The position numbers were made by a program, and so were the translations under genes. Shown one piece after another: positions 35,575-44,029 of a DNA stretch of 64,000 bases. This DNA is from Rhodobacter xanthinilyticus (GTDB lineage: Bacteria; Pseudomonadota; Alphaproteobacteria; Rhodobacterales; Rhodobacteraceae): contig NZ_CP017781.1 of assembly GCF_001856665.1 (NCBI RefSeq), positions 744,001 through 808,000 of the forward strand. The letters run 5' to 3'. Under the pieces are notes generated by a model. It searched no databases, was not told where the DNA came from, and saw only the letters and a program-made list of their open reading frames with translations. Position 1 is the first letter of the stretch; each line of letters starts with the position of its first letter.

Positions 35575-36453
35575 ATGGCACTCGAAGGAATGACCGATGA
35601 AAGCCTGCCGCGCGAGGCGATGCGTGCGGAATTTCTCGACGCCGAGACCGAGGCGGAACTGGCGCGCGCCTGGCGTGACCGGCGCGATGAGGCGGCGCTG
35701 CATCGCCTCGTGATGGCCTACATGCGGCTTGCGGTGTCGATGGCGGCCAAATTCCGCCGCTATGGCGCGCCGATGAACGACCTGATCCAGGAGGCCTCGC
35801 TCGGGCTGATGAAGGCGGCCGACAAGTTCGACCCCGACCGCGGCGTGCGCTTCTCGACCTATGCGGTCTGGTGGATCAAGGCCTCGATCCAGGAATTCGT
35901 CATGCGCAACTGGTCGATGGTGCGCACGGGCTCGACCTCTTCGCAGAAGTCATTGTTTTTCAACATGAAACGGGTTCAGGCGCAGGTCGAGCGCGAGGCC
36001 GATGCCGAGGGCGTGGCGCTCGATGGCGCGCAGGTGCGCCAGCGCATCGCCGAGCTGATCGGCGTGCCGCTCGCCGATGTCGAGATGATGGAGGGCCGGC
36101 TTGCGGGCTCGGATTTCTCGCTCAACACGCCCCAGGGCGGTGAGGAGGAGAGCCGCGAATGGGTCGAGACGCTGGCCGACGACGGCGAGACCCCCGAGGA
36201 GCGGGTCACCGGCAGCCATGACGGCGCGCTGATGCGCGGCTGGCTCGGCGAGGCGATGGGCCGGCTGAGCGATCGGGAGCGGTATATTGTCACGGAACGG
36301 CGCCTGATCGAGGAGCCGCGCACCCTTGAAAGCTTGGGCCAGGAGCTCGGTCTGTCGAAGGAACGCGTGCGTCAGCTCGAGGCGCAGGCCTTCGGCAAGA
36401 TGCGCAAGAGCCTTGAAACCCATGGGCAGGAGGTTGCAAGCTTCTTCGCATGA
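35575..36453 (+). CDS. rpoH: RNA polymerase sigma factor, RpoH family
   Basis: A 292-residue group 3 sigma-32 type factor. Region 2.1-2.4 spans LHRLVMAYMRLAVSMAAKF...NDLIQEASLGLMKAADKFDPDRGVRFSTYAVWWIKASIQEFVMRNW. The RpoH box (canonically Q-R/K-K-L-F-F-N-L-R) reads QKSLFFNMKR. Region 4 (TLESLGQELGLSKERVRQLE) is intact. The box deviation fits the RpoHII branch that in Rhodobacter responds to singlet-oxygen/RpoE stress rather than classic heat shock; assignment to RpoHII is an inference. ATG at 35575 follows gggagactgag. It overlaps the ChaN gene by 4 nt. Confidence 0.9.
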   Translation: MALEGMTDESLPREAMRAEFLDAETEAELARAWRDRRDEAALHRLVMAYMRLAVSMAAKFRRYGAPMNDLIQEASLGLMKAADKFDPDRGVRFSTYAVWWIKASIQEFVMRNWSMVRTGSTSSQKSLFFNMKRVQAQVEREADAEGVALDGAQVRQRIAELIGVPLADVEMMEGRLAGSDFSLNTPQGGEEESREWVETLADDGETPEERVTGSHDGALMRGWLGEAMGRLSDRERYIVTERRLIEEPRTLESLGQELGLSKERVRQLEAQAFGKMRKSLETHGQEVASFFA

Positions 36454-37274
36454 AAAAGCTTGCCTCTCTGTTAACCTTCCTTGCCGCGCTGCCTGCGGCG
36501 GCCGAAGAAATCACCCCCGCGGATCTGCCCGCGAAACTCGCCGAGGCGCGGCCGGAGATTGCCGTCCTCGGCGAGATCCATGACAACCCCGCGCATCATC
36601 TCGCCCAGGCCGCGGCGGTGGCCGCGATGCGCCCGCGCGCGCTCGTCTTCGAGATGTTGACCCCCGATCAGGCGGCCAAGGTCACGCCCGAGCTGCGGCG
36701 CGATCCGGCGGCGCTGGGCAAGGCGCTCGGCTGGGAGGAGGCGGGCTGGCCCGATTTCGCGATTTACGCGCCGATCTTTGCCGCCGCGCCCGAGGCGCTG
36801 ATCGTCGGCGCGGCGCTCCCGCGCGAGGAGGTGCGGCGCGCGATGGCCGAGCCGCTCGAGCGGGTCTTTGGCCCGGATGCCGCGCGCTATGGGCTCGATC
36901 AGCCCTATCCGGCGGCGGAGCAGGCCGCGCTCGAGGCCGAGACCCAGGCCGATCATTGCGGCGCGCTGCCTGAGGAGATCCTGCCCGGGATGGTCGCGGC
37001 GCAGCGGCTGCGCGACGCGGCCTTTGCCCGCACCGCGGTGCGCACGCTGAAGGCGGTGAGCGGGCCGGTGGCGGTGATCACGGGCTCGGGCCATGCGAGG
37101 AACGACCGCGCCGTGCCCGCGATGATCGCGCGGGCGGTGCCGAGCCTGCGGGTCGTCTCGCTCGGTCAGCTCGAGGCCGCGCCGGGTGAGGCGGTTGGCC
37201 CCGATCTGCCCTATGATTGGTGGATCGTGACGCCCCCCACGCCCCGCGAAGACCCCTGCAAGGCCTTCCAGTGA
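36450..37274 (+). CDS. ChaN-like haem/iron-associated exported protein
   Basis: A 274-residue protein with an N-terminal signal peptide (KKLASLLTFLAALPAAAEE) lacking a lipobox cysteine. It has the ChaN/EreA-like core LGEIHDNPAHH (about residue 41-51), VFEMLTPDQ and GSGHARND (about 211-218), the last two histidine-rich motifs being conserved in the family. ChaN of Campylobacter binds haem and is iron regulated. The ATG overlaps the rpoH stop, so the two genes are coupled behind the Irr-like box. A role in periplasmic haem or iron handling is inferred. Confidence 0.8.
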   Translation: MKKLASLLTFLAALPAAAEEITPADLPAKLAEARPEIAVLGEIHDNPAHHLAQAAAVAAMRPRALVFEMLTPDQAAKVTPELRRDPAALGKALGWEEAGWPDFAIYAPIFAAAPEALIVGAALPREEVRRAMAEPLERVFGPDAARYGLDQPYPAAEQAALEAETQADHCGALPEEILPGMVAAQRLRDAAFARTAVRTLKAVSGPVAVITGSGHARNDRAVPAMIARAVPSLRVVSLGQLEAAPGEAVGPDLPYDWWIVTPPTPREDPCKAFQ

Positions 37275-37325
37275 GCTTGCGCGCCCGGCCCCCCGCGCCT
37301 AAAGCTGTGGCAAACGGAGGGGCGG

Positions 37326-38528
37326 ATGCTGGCGGGTAAGCGAATTCTTCTGATCATCGGCGGCGGCATCGCGGCCATCAAGGTGCCCGAGCTGATCCGG
37401 GGCCTGCGCGGCGCGGGGGCCTCGGTCACGCCGGTTCTGACCCGCGCGGGGGCCGAGTTTGTCACGCCGCTCTCGCTCGCGGCGCTGGCCGGTGCGCCGG
37501 TCCATTCCGAGCTCTTCGACCTCACCACCGAGGCCGAGATGGGCCATATCCAACTCTCGCGCGCGGCCGATCTCGTGGTGGTGGCGCCGGCGACGGCGGA
37601 TCTGATGGCGAAGATGGCGGCGGGGCTCGCCAATGATCTCGCCTCGACGCTGCTTCTGGCGACCGACAAGCCGGTGCTGATCGCGCCGGCGATGAATGTG
37701 CGAATGTGGGAGCATGCCGCGACGCGCCGCAACCGCGCCCAGCTTGCCGCCGACGGGGTGCGCTGTGTCGGGCCGAACGCGGGCGCGATGGCCTGCGGCG
37801 AGTTTGGTGAGGGGCGGATGGCCGAGCCCGCCGAGATCCTCGCGGCGATTTCCGCAGCGCTGGCCGAGGGGCCGCTGAAGGGGCGTCACATCCTCGTGAC
37901 CTCCGGCCCGACCCATGAGCCGATCGACCCGGTGCGCTATATCGCGAACCGCTCCTCGGGCGCGCAGGGCACCGCGATCGCCGCCGCGCTGCGCGATCTG
38001 GGCGCCGAGGTGAGCTTCGTCACCGGCCCGGCGAGCGTGCCCCCGCCCGCAGGCGTGCGGGTGATCCGCGTCGAGACCGCGCGCGAGATGCTCGCCGCCG
38101 TCGAGGCCGCGCTGCCCGCCGAGGCCGCGATCTTTGCCGCGGCGGTGGCCGATTGGCGGGTGGAAAACGCCGCCGGGCAGAAGATGAAGAAGGATGGCTC
38201 GGGCCGCGCCCCCGCGCTCGACTTCGCGGAAAACCCCGATATTCTCGCCACCGTGTCGAAAATGGCCGCCGGACGACCGCGGCTTGTGGTGGGTTTCGCC
38301 GCCGAGACCGAGACCGTCGAGGCCCATGCCGCGGCCAAGCGCGCGCGCAAGGGCTGCGACTGGATCGTGGCCAATGATGTGAGCCCGGCGACCGGGATCA
38401 TGGGCGGGGCGGAAAACGCGGTGACGATCATTGATGCCGCGGGCGCCGAGGCCTGGCCGCGGATGGGCAAGGATGAGGTGGCCCGGCGGCTCGCCGCGCG
38501 CATCGCCGCGGCGCTGGCGGCGGATTGA
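37326..38528 (+). CDS. coaBC: Phosphopantothenoylcysteine decarboxylase/ligase
   Basis: Bifunctional coenzyme A enzyme of 400 residues. The N-terminal flavoprotein CoaC domain has LLIIGGGIAAIKVPELIRGL and VVVAPATADLMAKMAAGLANDL with PAMNVRMWEHAA; the C-terminal CoaB ligase domain has LVTSGPTHEPIDPVRYIANRSSGAQG and a lysine-rich KMKKD segment. It converts 4'-phosphopantothenate and cysteine to 4'-phosphopantetheine. dut follows 107 nt downstream, an arrangement common in alphaproteobacteria, with an inverted pair of dispersed repeats in the gap. Confidence 0.95.
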   Translation: MLAGKRILLIIGGGIAAIKVPELIRGLRGAGASVTPVLTRAGAEFVTPLSLAALAGAPVHSELFDLTTEAEMGHIQLSRAADLVVVAPATADLMAKMAAGLANDLASTLLLATDKPVLIAPAMNVRMWEHAATRRNRAQLAADGVRCVGPNAGAMACGEFGEGRMAEPAEILAAISAALAEGPLKGRHILVTSGPTHEPIDPVRYIANRSSGAQGTAIAAALRDLGAEVSFVTGPASVPPPAGVRVIRVETAREMLAAVEAALPAEAAIFAAAVADWRVENAAGQKMKKDGSGRAPALDFAENPDILATVSKMAAGRPRLVVGFAAETETVEAHAAAKRARKGCDWIVANDVSPATGIMGGAENAVTIIDAAGAEAWPRMGKDEVARRLAARIAAALAAD

Positions 38529-38535
38529 GATGTTG

Positions 38536-38595
38536 ATTTTGCGTATTTTTTCCAAGAAGAAGCTGCGGGTTTCTTCTTGGCCCAAATACGCAAAT
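38536..38595. repeat. Inverted pair of dispersed repeats between coaBC and dut
   Basis: Left arm 38536-38562 (attttgcgtattttttccaa...), right arm 38570-38595 (its inverted counterpart, ...ccaaatacgcaaat), separated by 7 nt (ctgcggg). The arms are imperfectly complementary because the left has tttttt where the right has aaaccc in complement. A folded transcript would form a stem of roughly 24 bp. Confidence 0.8.
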
Positions 38596-38635
38596 TCCGA
38601 CCGCACGGCGGGGCGGGCGGCTGGTGGAGGGCGAG

Positions 38636-39106
38636 ATGATTGAGCCGGTGATCAAGGTTGTGCGCGAGGATTGGGCGGACCCGGAGGTCGCTCTGCCGCG
38701 CTATGAAACGGCGGGGGCGGCGGGGGCCGATCTGCGCGCCAATCTCGCGCCCGAGGATCGCGCTTCGGGCTTCACGCTTTACCCGATGCAGCGCGCGGTG
38801 ATCCCGACGGGGCTGCGCGTCGAGATCCCGGAGGGCTTCGAGATGCAGATCCGCCCGCGCTCGGGGCTTGCGCTCAAGCACGGCATCAGCCTGCCCAACA
38901 CGCCCGGCACGATCGATTGCGATTATCGCGGGCCGCTGGGGGTCTTGCTGATCAATTACGGCAGTGAGCCCTTCCTGATCACCCATGGCGAGCGGATCGC
39001 GCAGGCGGTGATCGCGCCGGTCATTCAGGCGCGCTACGAGATCGCCGAGGGCCTGGGCGAGACCGCGCGCGGGGCGGGCGGTTTCGGCTCGACCGGGCGG
39101 GGCTGA
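38636..39106 (+). CDS. dut: dUTP diphosphatase
   Basis: Homotrimeric dUTPase of 156 residues hydrolysing dUTP to dUMP and keeping uracil out of DNA. The five motifs are present: [47 protein letters not shown] and the C-terminal GGFGSTGR. The ATG at 38636 follows tggagggcgag and gives the usual length; a GTG four codons upstream is less likely. It is followed by the membrane-anchored ThiF/MoeB gene after 3 nt. Confidence 0.95.
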   Translation: MIEPVIKVVREDWADPEVALPRYETAGAAGADLRANLAPEDRASGFTLYPMQRAVIPTGLRVEIPEGFEMQIRPRSGLALKHGISLPNTPGTIDCDYRGPLGVLLINYGSEPFLITHGERIAQAVIAPVIQARYEIAEGLGETARGAGGFGSTGRG

Positions 39107-39109
39107 AGG

Positions 39110-40144
39110 GTGGGGGGGCTCTGGCTCCTGATCGGGCTTGGCGTGGCGGGCGGGCTCTGGCGGCGCGGGCGGCGGGCGCTCTGGGCCTTGGCGGGGGCGC
39201 TCTGGCTCGGCTTTGTCGTGGCGAGCTTCCTGCCCGCGGGGCCTCTACGCGAGATCGGCGGCGGCACGCGCGCGGGCTGGCTGGCGCTTGGTGTCGTGGC
39301 GGGGCTGGGCGGGCTTTATGGCTGGGGCCTCGGGCGGCTGCGCGCGCGGGCGCGCCCCGCGCCCGAGGCCGCGAAGGGCCCCTTCTCCGAGACCGAGCTC
39401 GACCGTTACGCGCGCCATATCCTGTTGCGCGAGATCGGCGGCGCCGGGCAAAAGCGGCTGAAAGCGGCGCGGGTTCTGGTGATCGGCGCGGGGGGGCTCG
39501 GCTCGCCGGTGCTGCTTTATCTCGCCGCGGCCGGGGTGGGCGTGATCGGCGTCGTCGATGATGACACGGTCTCGAATTCGAACCTGCAACGCCAGGTCCT
39601 GCACCGCGACGCCGATATCGGCGTGCCGAAGGTGTTTTCGGCCGAGGCCGCGCTGCGCGCGCTCAACCCGTTCATCGAGATCCGCCCCTACCGGCGCCGC
39701 CTCGGGCCGGCGGATGCGGCCGAACTGATCGCGGAGTATGATCTCGTGATCGACGGCTGTGACAATTTCGAGACCCGCTATCTGGTCAACGCGGCCTGTG
39801 TCGCGGCGGGCAAGCCCTTGATTTCCGGCGCAATTGCGCAATGGGAGGGGCAGCTTTCAGTCTATGACCCGGCGCGGGGTGCGCCCTGCTATGCCTGTGT
39901 CTTCCCGCAGGCGCCGGCGCTGGGGCTCGCGCCCTCTTGCGCCGAGGCGGGGGTGGTCGGCGCGCTGCCCGGCGTTGTCGGCGCGATGATGGCCACCGAG
40001 GCGATCAAGGAGATCACCCGCGCGGGCGCCTCGGCGCGGGGGCGGCTGATGATCTATGACGCGCTCTGGGGCGAGAGCCGGCAGATCGCGGTGCATCCGC
40101 GCGCGGGCTGCCCGGTCTGCGGCGCCCATCAAAACCCCGCGTGA
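39110..40144 (+). CDS. Membrane-anchored MoeB/ThiF-type adenylyltransferase
   Basis: A 344-residue protein. It has an N-terminal extension of about 85 residues with two to three hydrophobic helices (LWLLIGLGVAGGLW, ALWALAGALWLGFVVASF, LALGVVAGLGGLYGW). An E1-like domain follows, with the ATP motif VIGAGGLGSPVLLYLAAAGVG and the R-Q-V-L helix motif NLQRQVLHRDADIG. Zinc cysteines occur in CYAC and in CPVC near the C-terminus. MoeB/ThiF enzymes adenylate the C-terminal glycine of small sulfur carriers. Anchoring to the membrane is unusual. GTG start at 39110, 3 nt after dut. Confidence 0.88.
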   Translation: MGGLWLLIGLGVAGGLWRRGRRALWALAGALWLGFVVASFLPAGPLREIGGGTRAGWLALGVVAGLGGLYGWGLGRLRARARPAPEAAKGPFSETELDRYARHILLREIGGAGQKRLKAARVLVIGAGGLGSPVLLYLAAAGVGVIGVVDDDTVSNSNLQRQVLHRDADIGVPKVFSAEAALRALNPFIEIRPYRRRLGPADAAELIAEYDLVIDGCDNFETRYLVNAACVAAGKPLISGAIAQWEGQLSVYDPARGAPCYACVFPQAPALGLAPSCAEAGVVGALPGVVGAMMATEAIKEITRAGASARGRLMIYDALWGESRQIAVHPRAGCPVCGAHQNPA

Positions 40145-40198
40145 GCCCTTCCCCTCGGCCGCGCGCCGCCCTAGCTTGGCCGCAAAGGAGATCTCGCG

Positions 40199-42217
40199 AT
40201 GACCAACCCGCTTCTGGCCGACTGGACCGGCCCCTTCGCCCTGCCGCCCTTCGCCGCGCTCAAGGATGAGGATTTCGGCCCCGCGTTCGACGCCGCCTTG
40301 GCGCAGGCGCGCGCCAATATCGCCGCGATCGCCGCCAACCCCGAAGCGCCGAGCTTTGCCAATACGATCGAGGCGATGGAGCGCGCCGAGGCGCTGCTCG
40401 ACCGGGTTTCGGGCGTTTTCTACAACCTCGCCGGCGCCGACAGCACGCCCGCGCGCGAGGCACTGATGCGCGATCTGGCGCCGAAAATGGCGGCTTTCGC
40501 CTCCGAGGTCACGATGAACGGCCCGCTTTATGCGCGCATCGCGACGCTCTGGGATACCCGCGAAAGCCTCGGCCTTAGCCCCGAACAGGCGCGCGTGCTC
40601 GAGCTCTACCACCAGATGTTCGTGCGCTCGGGCGCCGGGCTGAAGGGCGCCGCCGCCACCCGCATGGCCGAGATCAAGGAGCGCCTCGCCGTCCTCTCGA
40701 CCGCGTTCTCGCAAAACCTGCTCGCCGATGAACGCGACTGGTTCCGCCCGCTTGCCGAGGCCGATCTCGAGGGCCTGCCCGAGTTCGTCGTGGCGGCCGC
40801 GCGCGCCGCGGGCGAGGAGCGCGGCCAGCCCGGCCCGGTCCTCACCCTCAACCGCTCGCTGATCGTGCCCTTCCTGCAATTCTCGCCGCGCCGCGAGCTG
40901 CGCGAGATCGCCTATGAGGCCTGGGTTGCGCGCGGCGCGAACGGCGGTGCGAGCGACAACCGCGCGAATGCCGCCGAGATCCTCGCGCTGCGCGAGGAGC
41001 GCGCCAAGCTCCTCGGCTATGCGAATTTCGCCGCCTACAAGCTCGAAACCGAGATGGCGAAAAGCCCCGATCAGGTCCGCGCGCTTCTGATGCGCGTCTG
41101 GGCGCCCGCCAAGGCCAAGGCCGAGGCCGATGCGGCCAAGCTCACCCAGATGATGCATGCCGATGGCATCAACGGCGATCTCGAGGCCTGGGATTGGCGC
41201 TATTACTCGGAAAAACGCCGCGTCGCGGAACATGATTTCGACGAGGCCGCGCTCAAGCCCTATCTCTCGCTCGATGCGATGATCGGCGCGGCCTTCGACA
41301 CCGCGCAGCGCCTCTTCGGGCTCGAGTTCCGCCCGCTCGAGGGGCCCTTCTACCACCCCGATGTCCGCGGCTGGGAGGTCACCCGCAAGGGCCGCCATAT
41401 CGCTGTTTTCTTTGGCGATTATTTCGCGCGCGGCTCGAAACGCTCGGGCGCCTGGTGCTCGGCGATGCGCTCGCAAAGCCGGCTCGCGGGCGAGGTCGCG
41501 CCGATCGTGGTCAATGTGTGCAACTTCACCAAGGGCGCGCCGGCGCTCCTGAGCTATGACGATGCGCGCACGCTCTTCCATGAATTTGGCCATGCGCTCC
41601 ACCAGATGCTCTCGAACGTGACCTATCAGTTCATCTCCGGCACCTCGGTCGCGCGCGATTTCGTCGAGCTCCCGAGCCAGCTTTACGAACATTGGCTCGA
41701 GGTGCCCGAGGTGCTCGAACGCCACGCCCGCCATTACGAGACCGGCGCGCCGATGCCCGCCGCGCTGCGCGAGAAACTTCTCGCCGCGAGCACCTATGAT
41801 CAGGGCTTCGCGACGGTCGAATATATCGCCTCGGCGCTCGTCGATCTCGAGTTCCACGACGGCCCCGCGCCGCAAGACCCGATGGCGAAACAGGCCGAGA
41901 TCCTCGCCGCGATCGGCCTGCCGAAAGCGATCCGCATGCGCCACGCGACACCGCATTTCGCCCATGTCTTCTCGGGCGACGGCTATTCCGCGGGCTATTA
42001 CAGCTACATGTGGTCGGAAGTGATGGATGCCGATGCCTTCGCCGCCTTCGAGGAAACCGGCGATGCCTTCAACCCGGAAGTCGCGCAAAAACTGGAGGAA
42101 TTCATCCTCTCGGCCGGCGGCTCGCGCCCGGCCGACGAGCTCTACACCGCGTTTCGCGGCAAGATGCCGGGCGTCGAGGCGCTGCTGCGCGGCCGGGGCC
42201 TCCTTGAAGAGGCCTGA
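40199..42217 (+). CDS. M3-family oligopeptidase (Dcp/PrlC-like)
   Basis: A 672-residue zinc metallopeptidase that degrades oligopeptides, cytosolic as no signal peptide is present. The zinc motif F-H-E-F-G-H-A-L-H lies near residues 460-468, with the downstream Glu ligand region and the conserved GYSAGYYSYMWSEV near the C-terminus. Dcp (dipeptidyl carboxypeptidase) and oligopeptidase A have similar length. The ATG at 40199 follows aaaggagatctcgcg. A dispersed repeat begins 23 nt after the stop. Confidence 0.92.
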   Translation: MTNPLLADWTGPFALPPFAALKDEDFGPAFDAALAQARANIAAIAANPEAPSFANTIEAMERAEALLDRVSGVFYNLAGADSTPAREALMRDLAPKMAAFASEVTMNGPLYARIATLWDTRESLGLSPEQARVLELYHQMFVRSGAGLKGAAATRMAEIKERLAVLSTAFSQNLLADERDWFRPLAEADLEGLPEFVVAAARAAGEERGQPGPVLTLNRSLIVPFLQFSPRRELREIAYEAWVARGANGGASDNRANAAEILALREERAKLLGYANFAAYKLETEMAKSPDQVRALLMRVWAPAKAKAEADAAKLTQMMHADGINGDLEAWDWRYYSEKRRVAEHDFDEAALKPYLSLDAMIGAAFDTAQRLFGLEFRPLEGPFYHPDVRGWEVTRKGRHIAVFFGDYFARGSKRSGAWCSAMRSQSRLAGEVAPIVVNVCNFTKGAPALLSYDDARTLFHEFGHALHQMLSNVTYQFISGTSVARDFVELPSQLYEHWLEVPEVLERHARHYETGAPMPAALREKLLAASTYDQGFATVEYIASALVDLEFHDGPAPQDPMAKQAEILAAIGLPKAIRMRHATPHFAHVFSGDGYSAGYYSYMWSEVMDADAFAAFEETGDAFNPEVAQKLEEFILSAGGSRPADELYTAFRGKMPGVEALLRGRGLLEEA

Positions 42218-42240
42218 TCCCGGCCCCGCTGTCGCAAAGA

Positions 42241-42262
42241 GCGTATTTGGGCCAAGAAGAAG
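42241..42262 (+). repeat. Dispersed 3'-end repeat after M3 peptidase
   Basis: Plus-strand copy lacking the leading attt: gcgtatttgggccaagaaga followed by ag. It faces the minus-strand copy at 42274-42325. Confidence 0.8.
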
Positions 42263-42273
42263 GGGAACCTCCT

Positions 42274-42325
42274 CCCTTCATCTTGCCAAAAATATCCCGG
42301 GGGTCCGGGGGCGGCGCCCCCGGCC
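42274..42325 (-). terminator. Terminator-type dispersed repeat at the CDF gene 3' end
   Basis: Abuts the stop codon at 42326. On the minus strand it has the stem ccgggggc / gcccccgg (42305-42323), then acccccgggatatttttgg and caagatgaaggg. Together with 42241-42262 it gives a tail-to-tail repeat pair between convergent genes. Confidence 0.8.
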
Positions 42326-43213
42326 TCAGAGATGTTTCCAGACATCCATATGGATGATCACATCCGCTTGCGGATAGGCCTCGAGGATCGCGCGCTTGAG
42401 GCTCGCGGCGATCTCATGCGCGGCCTCGAGGCTCTGCTCGCCATCGAGCTCGATATGGATCTGCACGAAGAGCCGCGCGCCGGCGGTGCGGGTCTTGAGG
42501 TCGTGGAAACCGCGCACGCCGGGCCAGATCTGGGCGATCTCGGCGATCCCTGCGATGATCTCGGGCGAGGCCGCGCGGTCCATCAGCGCGTGCCACGCCC
42601 CGAGCCCGATCTCCGCCGCCCCGCGCAGCATGATCGCCGCCGCGACCAGCGCGACGATGCTGTCGACCCGCGTCCAGCCGAACCGCTCCGAGACCCACAG
42701 CGCGACCATCGCCCCGATCGTCGGGATCAGATCGCCGACATAATGAAGCATGTCGGCCGCCACGACCTTGTTGCCGGTGCGCTTGGCGACGCGGCTTTGC
42801 CAGCCCACCAGAAACAGCGTCACCGCCGCCGAGGCCGCCATCACCGCGATCCCCGCGCCCTCTTGCGCGAGCGCCTGCGGGGCGGGCGAGACGAGCCGCG
42901 AGACCGCCGCCACCGCAATCGCGCCCGCCGAGCCCGCCACGAACAGCGCCTGGCCGAGCGAGACGAGATCCTCGACCGAGCTGTGGCCGAAGGCGTGGTC
43001 CTCATCGGCCGGCCGCGCGGCATAGATGATCGCGCCGAGCCCGGCGGCCGAGATCAGCAGATCCATCGCCGAATCCGCGAGCGAGGCCGCGATCGAGAGC
43101 GCGCCGGTGGTCCACAGCGCCCAGAGCTTGAGCGCGACGAGGAACCCCGCCACCGTGACGGAGGCGAGCCCTGCGGAGAGGTTCAGACGGGTGTGATCTT
43201 GTGGGGCGGCCAT
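42326..43213 (-). CDS. Cation diffusion facilitator (FieF-like)
   Basis: A 295-residue CDF-family metal/proton antiporter with six helices and a C-terminal cytoplasmic domain. The transport site residues are visible: D-S-A-M-D in helix 2 (ADSAMD) and H-Y-V-G-D in helix 5 (LHYVGD). The C-terminal metallochaperone-like domain has histidine-bearing stretches (VQIHIELDG, AAHEIAASL, VIIHMDVWKH). The D-D/H-D set fits Zn2+/Fe2+/Cd2+ transporters like FieF. It is downstream of and co-oriented with the SH3-domain gene (49 nt). Confidence 0.9.
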   Translation of the reverse strand: MAAPQDHTRLNLSAGLASVTVAGFLVALKLWALWTTGALSIAASLADSAMDLLISAAGLGAIIYAARPADEDHAFGHSSVEDLVSLGQALFVAGSAGAIAVAAVSRLVSPAPQALAQEGAGIAVMAASAAVTLFLVGWQSRVAKRTGNKVVAADMLHYVGDLIPTIGAMVALWVSERFGWTRVDSIVALVAAAIMLRGAAEIGLGAWHALMDRAASPEIIAGIAEIAQIWPGVRGFHDLKTRTAGARLFVQIHIELDGEQSLEAAHEIAASLKRAILEAYPQADVIIHMDVWKHL

Positions 43214-43262
43214 GGCGGGGGAGATTCGATACCGGGGCCCCTGCCTAACGCCTCACGCGCGC

Positions 43263-43859
43263 TTAGTCACGGATTTCCTCGGGCCCCACGCCCCAGATTT
43301 CGGCCTTGGTGATCCAGCCCTCGGCCTCTTCGGACTGGATCTCGCACCAGTCGATCTGGCATTCGCCGAGCTTGGCGATCGCGCCATCCTCGGCCAGCGC
43401 GGTAACCGCCGAACGCGCATCGGGGCGGGCATGGAGCTCGGCCATGTCCTTTTGCACGATCACCGTGCGCACCCCGGAGATCAGCGAGTAATGCACCCAG
43501 CCGCCCGCGCCGTCGCGGTCCTCGACGCGGCGCCAATGGCCGAATTCGGCGGTGACCTTGAGCGGCATCCCGGCATGGGTGAAGACCCAGTCGATCCGGT
43601 GGCTGAGCGAGGGGCCGCGGCGCGCATTGCCCTCCGAGCCCTTGAGCGAGACAAACCGCGGCAGGGGCAGGTTCGTCACCGGCCCGCGCCCGGCCTTTTG
43701 CGCCGCCACCGCCTGCGCCACGGCGAGATCATCGGGCGGCGCGCTCTCGTCCTCGGCCTCCTGCGCCCGCGCTGCCCCGAGCGCCAGCGCAAGCGCGACT
43801 CCCGCCCCTGCCAGTGCCGCGCCCCAATGCTTGCCGCGCGATGCCGTCCGCTGTGTCAT
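43263..43859 (-). CDS. Exported SH3-domain protein
   Basis: A 198-residue protein with an N-terminal signal sequence (GAALAGAGVALALALGAARAQ) and two bacterial SH3-like modules: residues around GPSLSHRIDWVFTHAGMPLKV...GGWVHYSLISG, then a second module ending ECQIDWCEIQSEEAEGWI with two conserved cysteines. This layout is that of SH3_4-type proteins found near hydroxyacid dehydrogenases in this family. ATG at 43859 (gaggcggaa upstream) gives the signal peptide; the frame is open to 43913. A periplasmic envelope role is inferred. It is divergent from the 2-hydroxyacid dehydrogenase gene. Confidence 0.82.
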   Translation of the reverse strand: MTQRTASRGKHWGAALAGAGVALALALGAARAQEAEDESAPPDDLAVAQAVAAQKAGRGPVTNLPLPRFVSLKGSEGNARRGPSLSHRIDWVFTHAGMPLKVTAEFGHWRRVEDRDGAGGWVHYSLISGVRTVIVQKDMAELHARPDARSAVTALAEDGAIAKLGECQIDWCEIQSEEAEGWITKAEIWGVGPEEIRD

Positions 43860-44029
43860 TTCCGCCTCGATCTGCCTCGGTTTTGAGCCGCGCAAGAATC
43901 GTTCGCGCAACAAAATTGCGTCAAAACGATAAAAAACGCCATTTCCGCTCTCTCAGGGCCTTGTGTCTTGCCCCGTTGATGGGCAGTTTGCACCCAAGCA
44001 CAGGCGTTTGGAAGAGAGGAGATCCAACC

